DNA of 64,000 bases from Shinisaurus crocodilurus (GCA_021292165.1 CM037879.1:21227525-21291524); one strand, 5' to 3'; shown: positions 34,713-46,929, counted from the first letter of the stretch. Numbers and translations: made by a program. The notes: generated by a model from the sequence alone, not told the origin.

Positions 34713-35542
34713 AATACAAAGATTTGTGACTTCAGCAATTTCATAGATACATACACCTATAGAAAAGTACTAATGCCTGCACCAGTCAAAAAATAAACAT
34801 TTGGTAGGCTTCTGTTAAGTTCTCTGGAAGCTGAAAGAAACAACTTCTTACAAGCCCTCCTCTATTTATTTGAGTATAATTAATTGAGTAGAACTTGACC
34901 TGCAAATTAAAATTTGCTCCCAGATTTTAAATCTGTGGTGCAAAAGCACTATTTGGGCAGGGGGGCACTGCCCCCTCGCCCATGTTTCAGACCGCCCATG
35001 AACCTTTGTATGGGCTTCAAAGGGCCATCATTGGTGGTATCTCTATGTTTGCAGTTATTGTGTGGCCTAACAAAACTGCAGAAAAGCTGCCTCCTTAATA
35101 AGAATACGATCAGGGTTCCAGATCGACAGGCTGCCCTTCTGCAGACATACCCGCAGTGCATAGGTTCTGGGATTGCCAGAGGCAGTGTTAGGGGATGGCC
35201 CACTAGGGCTGGAGCCCTGAACCTTTCAACTGGAGCCCTGAATCTCTGGGAGGCCGTCTGCCCCACCACCCTGGTTGCCAAGGCCACAATGGTAGGGATG
35301 AGGTCAGCAGGTACTGCCCATTCTCCTGCTCATGCCACTGCCAATCTGGAGCAGGGGAGCCTAAATAAGGCTCTGGCGAAGCCTGTGTTTAGTGATCAAG
35401 ACAATACATTGCCCCTGTTTGAAGACGGGAACACGGAGTAATCTGTGGTTTCCAGGTGCACAAAATTAGGGGGGGGGGGCGGTTAACAGCTGACTGTCTT
35501 CTTTGGGAAGGGCGCTTCTAATATGAAGATCCATGAGTGTAT

Positions 35543-35606
<64 letters not shown>
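35543..35606. repeat. (TGA)n trinucleotide microsatellite, about 21 units
   Basis: An uninterrupted ATG/TGA repeat of 64 bp. It makes a poly-Ser run in one minus frame that is not a gene. Confidence 0.95.
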
Positions 35607-35607
<1 letters not shown>

Positions 35608-37202
35608 CAAGACTGCTCAGGGGGAGGGCTTTTTGGACAGAATCTTTACTACTGCAGTAAATGACAAACATGGCCTTATTTAGCTTGCTCTGGAAAAAGT
35701 CATCTCCTCCTCTTTGGCTCCATACAGAAAAATCTCAGACTCTGATTTACTGAAAAACTAGCGTACAACCCAATAACTCAAATCTATGCTTGCAGGCCTG
35801 ACATTAACAGCACTTGCAACTATTTCGAGGGGTGGGGGCTTTGTAGACTTCTGAGATGCAGCATGTGGTTTCTAAACTTATGACAAGTAGAAGAAGACAG
35901 ACCTTAATAGAATTACCAGAAGTTGCTGGACGGAATTATTTTAAAAGAAACAAACATGTTTTTTTTTAAACGTGTGCGCACGCACACACATAAACTCAGC
36001 TTGTAACATTTCACATTCTAAAACACATTTCCCTCAAAACCCCTTGGAGTTGCTCCTCTTCCTCCCCATTGCAACCTACTTGTTCACCCGTTTCTTGCCC
36101 TGGCCCAGGTGGTGGGTGGTGGTGGTGGTGAGGAGCAGGAGATGCCACAGCCTACTTGCTCACTGGCTCTCTTTCCACCTGTCCAGCAAGCAAGTGGTAG
36201 CAGTGATGAGAAAGAGGAGGAAGAGCAAGAGCAGCTGGTGACGATGGCGGTGAGAAGATGGGCTCACTGAGGGTGTCTTGCCCAAACCCGGAGGCAGTAC
36301 TGGAAATGGTCGCCCGACATGGAATCACCCCAACCACAGCAAGCCATGAAAGTCCCCTTCAGCTTCACCAGTTCTCACTTGAATTTTGTGCTCAAATCTA
36401 ATGAGATTTGAAGATCTGGTTCCCACAGCAACCGTCAAGAGCTCCACAGAGAATCTGTCATTTTACAGGATGCTAAATGTATTTCGTAATATTATTTCTT
36501 GCTACATTCTCTGTGGCCGTGGCTCTGCTGCCATGGAAATATATGGGCAGAACATGCCTCCAGAAGAGATGTCCTTGGCGAAAACAAACCAAGGACTCCA
36601 CCTCACACCCTCTTCAGAAAGGTGACCTGCTAACGGAGGAAGGAGCACCCGAGAGCAACGGTCAAGAAGGTCTACAGAAGCAGACCCCCATGGCGCCATT
36701 TCAAGTGGATAACTTAAAAGAACTTTCCAGAGGTCCACAGGGACCAAAGTTCTGCAGGCTCCTGTCTGGGCCAGTTCTGAACTGACTGACATGTTCAGAA
36801 AAGCTTTTGGTGCAACTGGCTAAAGACCAGGTTGCTTTGGAATGGAGGTGGAGGCCAGTATTGTCAGATCATCCCTTTAGAGCACAATGGACAGACTCTC
36901 AGGGGATGGAGGACCCCAACCTTAGGAGGCCTCCGTCCATCCTCAACCCTGTCGGCAAGGGCCTGGCAGGGTGGGAGAAATGGCAGAGGCTTTCTTAGTG
37001 TCTCCATCCTCCGATTTAGGCATCTCTGCTAGACAGGCCTCTGAGCCCATCTAGTGCACTCACCTTGCCAGGGACAGTGGCTGAGAGGCCTTTGCATCAG
37101 GTGGATCTGTGATTTTGCCTCTCCTTGCCCACCAGCATGCCCACATCCCTCCCTCTCCTTCTTCTTCCCGAGGTGGGAACTCAAACCTCAGAAGAGGCTA
37201 GG

Positions 37203-37206
<4 letters not shown>

Positions 37207-37245
<39 letters not shown>
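37207..37245. repeat. (GT)n dinucleotide microsatellite
   Basis: About 19 GT units followed by GCGC. Confidence 0.95.
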
Positions 37246-37248
<3 letters not shown>

Positions 37249-37351
37249 ATGAGGTGGAATCCCTGTTCAGATTTCCCCCTCCAAGGTCATAGCTCTGTCT
37301 ACGGCCTTGGAGAGAGAAACCCTCAGCATCCTATGGCTCTTCAGACATTGG

Positions 37352-37863
37352 CTGGGTTCAGACAACATGATAACCCACACTCAGGGGTTGAGTATGAGTT
37401 GAATGTGGGTTGTCGTTGAAACATGGGTTGTCATTGAAACATGGGTTATAGTGTTGTCAGAACCCAGCTGAGATAAACCATTGTGAACAACCCAGAGTTC
37501 ATAACCCAACAACAAACCAGCATCCTATGGCTCCTCAGACTCTGGCTGGGTTCAGACAACACAATAACCCACATTCAAAGGTTGAGTATGGGTTGAGTGT
37601 GGGTTGTTGTTGAACCGTGGGTTATTGTGTTGTCTGAACCCAGTTGTGCTAACAAGCCATGGCTTGTTAATCATGAACAACCCATGAAGAGAAGCCAACT
37701 TGTTGTTGGGTTGTGAACTTTGGGTTGTTCACCATGGTTAGTTATCTCGGCTGGGTTCAGACAACACGATAATTCACATTTCAACAACAACCCATGGTTC
37801 AATGACAACCCACACTCAACCCATACTCAACGCTTGAGTGTGGGTTATGTTGTCTGAACCCAG
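37352..37863. repeat. Composite palindrome family, copy 2 (three terminal modules)
   Basis: Three palindromes of the form CTGGGTTCAGACAACA...TGTTGTCTGAACCCAG occur in a row (37352-37467, 37550-37642 and 37749-37863). They are separated by AACAAGCCATGGCTTGTT-type inner palindromes. Confidence 0.8.
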
Positions 37864-38349
37864 ACAGAGGGAGAGAGGGATCAATACAGCTGCCTGCATT
37901 TTTGGCCTCTTCTTGGGGGCATGGCTCTGACGACTGTCATGATGAGCGCCTGTACTTCAAAATTTATCACTACACTACTGAGCCAGCATCTCATTTAAAT
38001 TGGGTTTATCCCACCTGCACATGCATGTTAACACATCAGGGACCTAGAGCCTGGCAGGCGCTACCTGCATACTGTTAGCGGGTAATCCTTCTAAAGATGA
38101 TGTGCAGCAGGACCACTGTTGGTTGGTTTTGCTAAAGACCCTTCTACTGGAGGCATGTCCTGCCCACATCTCTTGCAGCAAAGCCACGGGATGAGCAGGA
38201 AATGGCAATGGCAGAGGGTCGTGACACGTCTGACGCATCGAACGCCACGCATGTTTCATAACAAGTTGGTGCATTCACAGGGAGTCGGTGCATTGAATGC
38301 CAGAACGACATTCAGGCCTAAAATGCTTCTTCTCAGTCCAAAGAATTTA

Positions 38350-38458
38350 GGGGCGCGTGCAATCCTATGCCTGTTTAAGACAGAAAAAAGTCCTGCACCT
38401 CCCAGCATGCTGGGAGTTGTAGGACTTTTTCTGTCTAAACAGGCATAAAATTGTGCCC
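38350..38458. mobile_element. Harbinger-like foldback MITE (TTA duplication)
   Basis: GGGGCGCGTGCAATCCTATG pairs imperfectly with the right end ATAAAATTGTGCCC; TTA on both sides. Confidence 0.7.
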
Positions 38459-38471
38459 TTAGTTTCTTAAG

Positions 38472-38617
38472 GCAGCCTTCCCCAGCCTGGTGCCAACCAG
38501 ATGTCTTGGACTACAACCCCCATCATCCCAGCAACCATGGTCAGCAGTCATGCTTGCTATGGATAATGGGAATTGAAGAACAGCACATATGGAGGGTGCC
38601 AGGCTGGGGAAGACTGT
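38472..38617. mobile_element. Foldback MITE, CCTTCCCCAACC type
   Basis: CAGCCTTCCCCAGCCTGGTG pairs with GGTGCCAGGCTGGGGAAGACTG. Confidence 0.7.
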
Positions 38618-38726
38618 CTCAAAAGTACAGCTGCCTTTGTGCTGCAGAGATGATAAAGAAATTTGATTGTGTTCATTAGGGACTCAATAGGGACTATGGT
38701 TTCTATGCACATTATAAAGACTCTTA

Positions 38727-38858
38727 GGGCACAATCCTATGCATGTTTAGACAGCAATAAGTCCTACAACTCCCAGCATTGCCCAGCCCAGCCAAACTGG
38801 CTGGGGAATGCTGGGAGTTGTAGGACTTATTGTCTAAACATGCATAAGATTGCTGCCC
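38727..38858. mobile_element. Harbinger-like foldback MITE (TTA duplication)
   Basis: GGGCACAATCCTATGCATG pairs with the complement at the right end; TTA flanks both ends. Confidence 0.8.
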
Positions 38859-39084
38859 TTAGTGCACCTTGTGGTTTGTATCTGTTGCTTTAAGAGAACA
38901 GTATGCTCGCTGCTGAACTACCTGTTTAACTGTCTTTTCAGACTCCACTTACTCCAGCAACTGATTCCTCCAGTTCCACTTACAGCATCTGAAGAAGTGG
39001 GTTGTAACCCATGAAAGCTCAGGCTAATTTATTAAAATATCTGAACAGCTAAAACAGTTAAGTCTGTATCTGTGCTACACTTAA

Positions 39085-39262
39085 CCAGGCCTGTGGCTTA
39101 CGCTGGCTCAGCTTGTCTGAGTGTGGAAGGCTAAGCAGGGTCAGGCCTGGTTGTTACTTGGATGGGAGACCCCTCCTCTAGTTTCCTGCATTGAGCAGGG
39201 GGTTGGACTCGATGGCCTTGTAGGCCCCTTCCAACTCTATGATCTATGAAATCTATGAAATT
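39085..39262 (+). mobile_element. 5S rRNA-derived SINE with CR1 3' tail
   Basis: Positions 39085-39172 resemble 5S rRNA, including GCTAAGCAGGGTCAGGCCTG (box A region) and TACTTGGATGGGAGACC (box C region). From about 39175 the sequence becomes a CR1 3' end (TTGAGCAGGGGGTTGGACTC, TCTATGATCTATGAA). A second copy with the same junction lies at 16943-17110. Confidence 0.85.
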
Positions 39263-39510
39263 GTAAACAGAAGGCTAACACGGTCATACTATATTATTTC
39301 TTGTGCTGCAATTTGATCTTCTTACCAACCCCAAACATCCGAGGCCCTTACTCCATGGCTCCAATATACCATTAGCCATGCACACTCTCGCTCTCTAGAT
39401 ACCTTAAGGAAGAATTTTGGTGAGGAGGGACATCAATTAGGACCCCAAGTATCTTGCACTCCCTCTGTTCAGTGAATAGCATGTCAGGTTTGGATCTGCT
39501 GGGAAATGTA

Positions 39511-39594
39511 GGGTTGTATCCAACGTTAGTCCTATTTAGAGTAGACCCATTGAAATGAATGGGACTTAACTTAGGCTAACATTGGATACAACCT
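39511..39594. repeat. Foldback with GGGTTGTATCC ends
   Basis: GGGTTGTATCCAACGTTAG pairs with CTAACATTGGATACAACCT. GTA flanks both ends. Diverged relatives are at 6850-6955 and 13307-13440. Confidence 0.6.
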
Positions 39595-40203
39595 GTAGCT
39601 TCACATATCCGGTCAGACTGAGTTATCCAAGGCCAAACAGAGCTCAGAATCGCATAGCTCACAAGATGGCTTGGACAAGAAAGTATGACTTGGAAAGCAC
39701 TGTGCTCACTGCCAAAGGATGTAGACATTATTTTATCATCTATATCAAAAGATAAAAGCAGGGTCCCTGTCATCTGTGAGCCAACACTCCCCACCACCAC
39801 CGCCATCACTAGCTGCTGCACTGATGTCATGGAATGTTCACAAACATTCTCTAGGGGTGGAGGGAAGAGGTCAGTTACAAAATGTTGGCAATGTTGCCAT
39901 AGTGAAAAGAGCAGAAAATCAGCTGAGGAAAAAATTCTCAGGCAAGAGGAGCTGTGTGCTGCAGAGGGCGATAGTCTCTGGGCTACCAGATTCAAAGGCA
40001 GAGAATAGCCATGTGCCTTACAAATCTGATGCAGCAGGAGACAAGGCAAGCATGGCTTTTCATCCCCTCACCTCCCCAACCTGCTGTAATTGATCAGAAC
40101 TCCAAGTATGCCATACAGACACGGCATGCAGAAGAACAGGGTGAGCAAGAGGGCCAGGAAAGGAGCAAAACTACCTAGACCCCTGCAACTGCGGAAACAT
40201 ATA

Positions 40204-40447
40204 CAGTAATACCTTGGATTGCAAGTAACTTGGTTTGAGAGCGTTTTGCAAGACAAACAAATTTTGAAATATTTATTTTTAAAAAATTGACTTGATATAC
40301 AAGCAACATCTTGCAATACTGTAGTACGGCTTAAATTAAAAATCTCTGTACAAATTTTTTGGGGGGAATTTCGTTTTGATATAAGAGTGTTTTGGATTAC
40401 AAGCACGTTTCCGGAACGAATTATGATCTCAATCCAAGGCATGACTG
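40204..40447 (-). mobile_element. Tigger/pogo-like MITE, 244 bp
   Basis: Reverse orientation relative to 12450, flanked by TA on both sides; ends CAGTAATACCTTGGATTGCA and CCAAGGCATGACTG. Confidence 0.8.
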
Positions 40448-41282
40448 TACAAATGTTCTCTGATTTGGATCTGGCAGCTTCAAATCTAGAGGAAACCACA
40501 CACAGGGCCTAGAGGCCGGAGGATCTGTGTCACTGTGGTGAGGATGAGTGGGGCAGTGACACAGGGAGAATTTTGCAACATATTTCAAATAAGCCAGAAT
40601 GGTGGTTGGTGATCGCTAGTTAATAAACTCAGATTTTACTCACCAGTACTATTCTTGATCTCTTCCAAGACACATCATAAGTTTGTGCCTAATTCCAGAA
40701 GCCAGGCCAGAAACCTGTTAATTCATATCCCCATTTTAATATTTTACACAGCCGGACCTTCACTCTCCTTAATAGAACTTGAGTAGACCAGGAAATTTTA
40801 GGGGTGTGGAAATCTGCAAACCTTGAGCTCATCAAGGATCTCTGATTTCCACCTCAAAGTTCACCCCAACCAGTGTCCATTGCAAGGTGGGGGGTTTTCA
40901 TTTGCACAAAAACTTGTCTCTTACTTTGCTGCACATTTTTTAAAGTATTCACTTTTCTCCCATTGACTGAAGCATGTCAGTGCGCATTTTTCAAAAGTAC
41001 GCTCTATTTTCATAAGTACTTTTCAGATGTACGCATCATCGAACACGCTTTTCTTTTCTCCACAAATCACACTGCAAGCTTGGAAACGGGTGGACTTCAA
41101 CCACAGATTTGGGAGGTGTGAATTGGGTAAATTCTGGTTTGAAATGAACTGAAACAAATTTGTCCTACACCCATAGCCCAGGTGTTCTCCTGAAGAGATC
41201 CTATGGCACAGCACCCTCAAGTGGTGAATCAAGCAAAGGCATCCAAACTGGGATCATCACTGACTGTACCTTAAGAGAAGTA

Positions 41283-41515
41283 CAGTAATACCTTGGATTG
41301 CAAGTAACTTGGTTTGAGAGCGTTTTGCAAGACAAGCAAATGTTTAAATATTTAACTTTTTTTTACTTGATATACAAGCGACGTCTTACAATACAAGTAC
41401 TGTAGTAAATTAAAAATCTACAAATTTTTTGGGGGGGATTTCGTTTTGATATGAGTGTTTTGGATTACAAGCACGTTTCCGGAACGAATTATGCTCTCAA
41501 TCCAAGGCATGACTG
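41283..41515 (-). mobile_element. Tigger/pogo-like MITE, 233 bp
   Basis: Same ends and TA flanks as the copy at 40204, about 840 bp away in the same orientation, with small internal deletions. Confidence 0.8.
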
Positions 41516-41552
41516 TATAGGTGATTAAGCTATTCCAGAGATCTGAGTAGAG

Positions 41553-41668
41553 CAGTGTTCTCCAACCTTGGGTCCCCCGATGTTTTTGGCCTACAACTCC
41601 CAGCATATTGGGTGGGGCATGCTGGCAGTTGTAGGCCAAAAGCATCTGGGGACCCAAGGTTGGAGAAT
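41553..41668. mobile_element. hAT-type foldback MITE, right end truncated
   Basis: Both arms are present, but the right terminus stops at GGTTGGAGAA before the final ACTG. Confidence 0.75.
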
Positions 41669-42370
41669 TTTGCAAAAAAGCAGAAAGCATCAAGCTTTAT
41701 TTATAAATGGAAGTCACTGTGCCCTGGTGCTAATTATAGCGTTGTTCTTTTTATTTCCTACAAATAGTCTAAAATCTAAATAAGAACTTTGAGCAGCATT
41801 TCCTTTGCATTTGTGGCATGTATATTGGGTAGTTTTGTAAATCTTTACCTGTGGAAAACACACTCGACAATTGTTTTATGTAGAGAGATATAACCCTGCT
41901 CCTCTACCAGGGGTAGGTCACCATTTTCATAAGAATCACTAAGCACAACATTCTGCTTTGCATAGAAATATTGCTGGTAAAAAGGATTGTTGCTCAACTC
42001 AGGGTTGCATATGTTCCACGATTCTAATACGGCATCTTAAGAAACTCAGATGTCTTTTTTTCTTACATGCTTTAATTAAAACAAACAAGCTTCTATTCCT
42101 CATGGTTGTAAATATAGGTGTAGAAAAAGAATCTTCAAAAGCCAGCTGGGGGTCAGGGCTGCAACGCCCTGCATTGCTCATTGTCCCTCCTCATACATAA
42201 GTTGGTTACATAAACCAAATATACATAAATTTGACTCATCCACTTAAGTCGGGAGGGGGGGAACCTCCAGCTTGCAGACCAAAGATCTCACATGCATAAC
42301 TCTGCACACTTAGGAAGTGGCCATATACGGAGTCAGACCACTGGTTTATCATGCCCTCTCTTTTTTACAA

Positions 42371-42482
42371 TGGTGAGCAACTTGTGGCCCTACAATTCTC
42401 ATGACCCTTCACCATTGGCTGTGCTGGCTGGGGCTGATGGGAGTTGTAGGCCAAAACATCTGGAGGGCCACAAGTTGACCAT
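42371..42482. mobile_element. Foldback MITE
   Basis: GTGAGCAACTTGTGGCCC pairs with GGGCCACAAGTTGACC around a GGGAGTTGTAGGCC core. Confidence 0.65.
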
Positions 42483-42649
42483 CCATTTTATTAACACAAT
42501 GTACACAAAAGCCTTGCCCTTGCCTTTCACAAGACACTAGACGCTTTTCAAAGTAACAAAAGTCTGAAAAGGACTATTCAAACTTTTTTCAGGAGAGAAT
42601 TGGGCACAGCCCACCAGCTGACTACACCACCTCAGAATGCAGGCAGGGC

Positions 42650-42765
42650 AAGCTTTTTCCCTAATCTGGCATCCTCCAGATGTGTTCTGCTACAACTCCC
42701 ATAATTCCCAGCCTGCATGGCCCACATGGGGATGATGGGAGTCATAGTCCAATTGGCCATGCTGG
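42650..42765. mobile_element. Foldback MITE, degraded
   Basis: CTGGCATCCTCCAGATGTG and ATGATGGGAGTCATAGTCC are the two half-arms. Confidence 0.5.
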
Positions 42766-43624
42766 CTGGGGATGATGGAAGCCACTAGCCATGCAGGCTG
42801 GGGGGGGGGCATGGGAGTTGTCTCCAACATATTCATTTATTACGTTGGTTGCCCACCTTCTTTCCTCCCAAGATCTAGAAGGCACTAGATTGGGGGATGC
42901 TGATGTAGGAGAAACAAGGCATGAGGACTCGAAAGCCAGTGAGCAGCTGCTGAGGACACCTCCTGGTTTGAACTGAATGCACAGGTGGTACATTCAAGAG
43001 AACACTCTCTTGCAATCATGATGAGTCACTGATCATTAAAGTGATACCTTCAAATCTCCTTATACGAATAGCAAACACTTTATCTGCCTGTGGGTTGTAA
43101 TGCAGCCAAAACAACACCATCCATGCACAAGAAGGAAGTATCATCAGGCTTTGGTGAACCTCAAGGTTTGCGTAGGGGTGGGGGAATCCTAAGGGAATTT
43201 CCCCCACCCCACCCTGGCCTGAAAACTGCTTGGGGAGGGAGAGGGGGGCGGAACTGGGGAGAGGACAGAATGTAAGATCTTTGACGAGGGCATGGCTGGC
43301 TGAAACTCTAAATGGCAGCGCTCCACACTCCACTGTTTTGTTGCAAGCCCCACTTGTAACCATATATTCTTGTAAAAGGTCTGCCTGGCCCCAGTTAGTT
43401 TCTGTTTTGAATCCATCCTAGTGTACAGTCTGTAGCCATAGTGTACAACTGGGGTCCCCGGCATAGTGCCCACGTGTACCAGTGTGCTCCCAGAGACCTG
43501 CAATTGCACCCACAAGGCTATCTGCTCGCCTCTGCACCAATTACACCCCCCCCAAAGCCAACTAAAATGGTCTCCCTGGCCTGTCTGCTCCTCAGTCTGC
43601 TGGCTGTTCCTTTGCAACAAATAC

Positions 43625-43850
43625 ATGGAGAATAAGGGCTATCAGTGGCTACTAGTCATAACGGCTATATAGTACCTCCAGTGTCGGAAGCAGTATGCTT
43701 CTCAATACCAGTTGCTGGGGAACACAAGCGGGAAGGCACAATTGCTCTCATGTCCTGTTTATGGGCTTCCCACAGGAAGCTGGTGTTGGTCACTGTGTGA
43801 ATAGAGCGCTGGATTAGTCTTTTGGTCAGATCCAACAGGGCTCTTATGTT
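43625..43850 (+). mobile_element. CR1/L3-like LINE 3' fragment
   Basis: It includes GGCTATCAGTGGCTACTAG, CAGTATGCTTCTCAATACC and AACAGGGCTCTTATGTTG, the plus-strand end of this family. Confidence 0.65.
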
Positions 43851-44114
43851 GCTGTATATACCCACTTCCATTCTGACTGGTGTCCTTTGGATGGGTTGTA
43901 GAGAGGACCCCTGGCGGCTGGGCTGAGCTGAGGTATCGGGGGTTTGAAGGAGGAAAGTCAGTAACATGGAGCAATGGGGAAGGAACATGGGGGGGGGAGT
44001 TAGGGGCCATGGGGCAGATGCTAAGAAAGAGAGAAGCCAGCAGAAAATTGGGCATATGGGGCCTGGGGGTAGAAGGAGAGCAGATGGGCCCCTAGAACCA
44101 GGAAGTGGAGAACA

Positions 44115-44765
44115 TTTGGAGTTTTGAGTGTTGTGGGCACTGTCACAAAATGGCTGCCATGGGGCAGCAGGGGGAGAGTGGGACTGGTTTTTTTAAATTT
44201 TGCTCTGGGGGGGTGCCCTGTGGGTCTGTGTAGGTCAGGGGTCCTCAAACTTTTTAAACGGGGCCAGTTCATTGTCCCTCAGACTGTTGGGGGGCCGGAC
44301 TATAGTTTGAAAAGAATATGAACGAATAGATCAAGCAAAAAAAAGGAGTTGCTCAGCCACCACTCCCCCCCTCCCACCCCCCCGCAGGAGACACCGGATG
44401 TGTACCGCAGGCCATAGTTTGAGGACCCCTGGTGTAGGTCAATGTGTTTTTCCTTTCCTCGTTCTGGGTCTGGTGCCTGTTTGACCTGAGAGTGAGGTGG
44501 AGTAGGGAAGGGAGTTGGCTGGGAGGCGGGGGAGAGTTTGTCATCTGTTAAACGGGTGTTCTTTTGGAGCCAAAACTGGGTTCAAATGAGTCTTTTTGTA
44601 TTTGGGGGCTCAGACCCCACCTCTGCCTTTTAATCAGGTTCCTGGGCAAGGTATTCTTTTCTCAGCCACCAGTTTGCCTTCTATGAAATGGATGCTTTGT
44701 GATTGGCCAAGTCTACCACAGCAGCCATTTTGTGATGGCAGCCACAATTCTCTCTCAAAATTCCA
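44115..44765. mobile_element. Older hAT-like element carrying the 44236 insertion
   Basis: TTTGAGTGTTGTGGGCACTG near 44130 and the block around GGCTCAGACCCCACCTCTGC near 44610 match 59410-59470 and, in reverse, 59535-59600. The 5' and 3' parts are also inverted relatives of each other. Confidence 0.6.
44236..44431. mobile_element. hAT-type nonautonomous transposon (196 bp)
   Basis: The ends CAGGGGTCCTCAAACTTT and AGTTTGAGGACCCCTG are inverted. It is flanked by a perfect 8-bp duplication, GTGTAGGT (44228-44235 and 44432-44439), and inserted in an older hAT-like element. Confidence 0.9.
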
Positions 44766-44864
44766 GATGATGTGCCCATGCTGAAAGTGCTGTGGCACAA
44801 AACAAGTAACTCTAAATATGTACTACATCACCTGCAAGGGGCTGTAAGCTAGTCTGCTGTACTG

Positions 44865-44990
44865 GAACCTAGTACCTTCCACATGTGTTGGGACTGCAAC
44901 TCCCATCATCCTTAGACAGCATGGCCCATGTTGTCTGGAGATGATGGGAACTGCAGGCCAAAACATCTGGAGGGCACCTGGTGTGAGAAG
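44865..44990. mobile_element. Foldback MITE
   Basis: GAACCTAGTACCTTCCACATG and AACATCTGGAGGGCACCTGG are inverted partners. Confidence 0.6.
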
Positions 44991-45619
44991 ACTATATTAG
45001 AGCTTTCAGATCAGACATGTCCCTTATGACTTTGGCAGCAAATGGGATTGCAATAGCACAGGATTCCAGTGATAACTGTGGAAGTCTCACGCCTCAGGAA
45101 TATTTATTTTCTACAACCCACAAGTCTCAGGGTGGGGAGGGGTAATTTTCATAAAAACAGATGAAAGAAACCTTAGTTAATTTAAAATGCATTTGAATCA
45201 GTTGGTTAAACCTATGTAAGTAAGCACATTCATTTGGAAGGGAAACCACATACATAGTTTTCAGATGACGCTCCCCACAGGCACCATTTGAGAGTTCTGA
45301 AATCCATTAATCCAACAGATTAACTAAATGTTGCAGGCCTAATACAAATGGTTGAAACACAGGAGGAGTTTCAGAGCCAGCGAAATGTTTAGGTGATCGT
45401 AGAAACAGATCTTGGAAAAGGGATTTTTCTTGCCGATAATTCACTCCTCCCAAATATTTCCACTACATTGGGATTGCTCTGCGCCAAGATGCTGCTGGGA
45501 ACAGAGGGGGAGAAGCTAAAAGAACTGTGGGCCAGCAACCCAAGAGAACACTACTTCTAATTTCAGCCTTCCTGGGACTCTCTCCCTTCGGTATTAATCA
45601 GGTTCGTATTAGTCTTTTA

Positions 45620-45725
45620 GGGCACAATCCTATCAAGTCTAGGCAGAAAAAAGGCCTACAAGTCCAGCCGCATGCTGGGACTTGTAGGCCTTTTTTTCTG
45701 CCTACACTTGCATAGGATTGCACCC
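45620..45725. mobile_element. Harbinger-like foldback MITE (TTA duplication)
   Basis: GGGCACAATCCTATCAAG pairs with CATAGGATTGCACCC; TTA flanks both ends. The loop is short. Confidence 0.75.
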
Positions 45726-46173
45726 TTAAGAAATAATGTAATAGCCTTTTGTCTTGCATTTGGTTTCTTGATGTTACTATTTCCTGATCTAGACTATTGT
45801 ATCAGTTTCCTTTTTAGCCTCACCCAGCAAGCACAAAGTTTTCCCTCTCCATATCTCCTTCCCCTTTGTCTTGCATTTTTATTTGGATTGCAATCCTACA
45901 GGTCAGGGTGTTGTGTATTTTTATGTACTTACAGCACCCAATACTTTTTAGTAGCATATATTTTAGTAATAAATTGTGTTGGAACCTAGGAGGGCAGGTG
46001 GGGTTTAATATTACATCATTAAAAATGGGCCAAAACTTTTTATGGTGCACTACAGCCTTCCTTAGTCTGGCACCCTCCAGGTGTGTTGGACTACACTTCC
46101 CATTCTCCCCAATCAGCAAGGCCAAAGTATCCATCGGAGACTCATGACAGTGGTTATTGCTTGTAGTCTAATG

Positions 46174-46309
46174 CAGGGCTCTCCAACCTTGGCTTCCCAG
46201 ATGTTGCTGGACTACAGCTCGCAGAATCCCTTGCCATTAGCCATGCTGGCTGGGTATGCTGGGAGCTGTAGGCCAGCAACATCTGGGGACCCAAGGTTGG
46301 AGAGCCCTG
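46174..46309. mobile_element. hAT-type foldback MITE, variant ends
   Basis: The ends CAGGGCTCTCCAACCTTGG and GGTTGGAGAGCCCTG are inverted; the interior matches the CAGTGTTCTCC family. Confidence 0.75.
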
Positions 46310-46749
46310 GTAATGGATGGTAAAGAAAACTGAGCTATAAACGTGTGCACTGGAAGTTCATGCTCCAACGGAGCTACACAGAAGTGCATGGAGCAATTTT
46401 GGCAGGCCTATGGTAAGCTTAGCAGTAGCCACAGATGGCTGTCTAGTGTTGTGGCCATCCGTAGTGAGCAGCTTTCCACTGCACCCTCTGCACTTCCTTA
46501 AAGGCGGGGGAAGGGGGGAATCCCCATAAATCAACATAACTTAATCTACCATGAACTTCTTTTGTAGCTTGTTTTGTCTTACTGGGCAATCTTCAGAAAC
46601 TGCTGATAAATTTGTGACCTAGTTGCTTTGTGTTTTCTGAAATGAGATACTTATAGTGCTTTGATCATAGACAACTGCTAAAATAAGCCACACACTGAAC
46701 CATTTTGCATGTGGACTGGCCTTATCATGCTTCCAAATTTATCACAAGT

Positions 46750-46925
46750 AGCATAACATAAGAAGAGCCGTGCTGGATCAGACCAAGGTTCCATGTAGTC
46801 CAGCAAACATTCTGTTCAGACAGCGGCCAAGCAGCTGCCCACGGGAAACCCACAAGCAGGTGCAACAGCACCCTCCCACCCATGTTCCCCAACAACTAGA
46901 GTACATAGGCATACTGCAAGTAATT
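46750..46925 (-). mobile_element. CR1/L3-like LINE 3' fragment
   Basis: It begins ACATAAGAAGAGCCGTGCTG and shares the block ending in AGGCATACTGC with the other copies. Confidence 0.7.
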
Positions 46926-46929
46926 TTGG

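Larger units (their letters stand above)
34740..37351. other. Intergenic stretch without recognised features, two microsatellites
   Basis: It holds only the (TGA)n and (GT)n repeats and short ORFs. A 175-codon frame at 34914-35441 shows no known domain. Confidence 0.5.

Noticed and set aside
34914..35441. 175-residue plus-strand ORF
   Set aside because: No recognisable domain and no splice or promoter context; it is probably a chance frame in repeat-like sequence.
35483..35671. Poly-serine ORF
   Set aside because: It is a translation of the (TGA)n microsatellite.
37352..37863. CRISPR-like array from repeated CTGGGTTCAGACAACA units
   Set aside because: The units are alternating inverts of a palindromic transposon, the spacing is uneven and the genome is vertebrate.
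39085..39172. Functional 5S rRNA gene
   Set aside because: Only part of 5S is present, diverged and fused to a CR1 tail; it lacks the 3' stem and a terminator.
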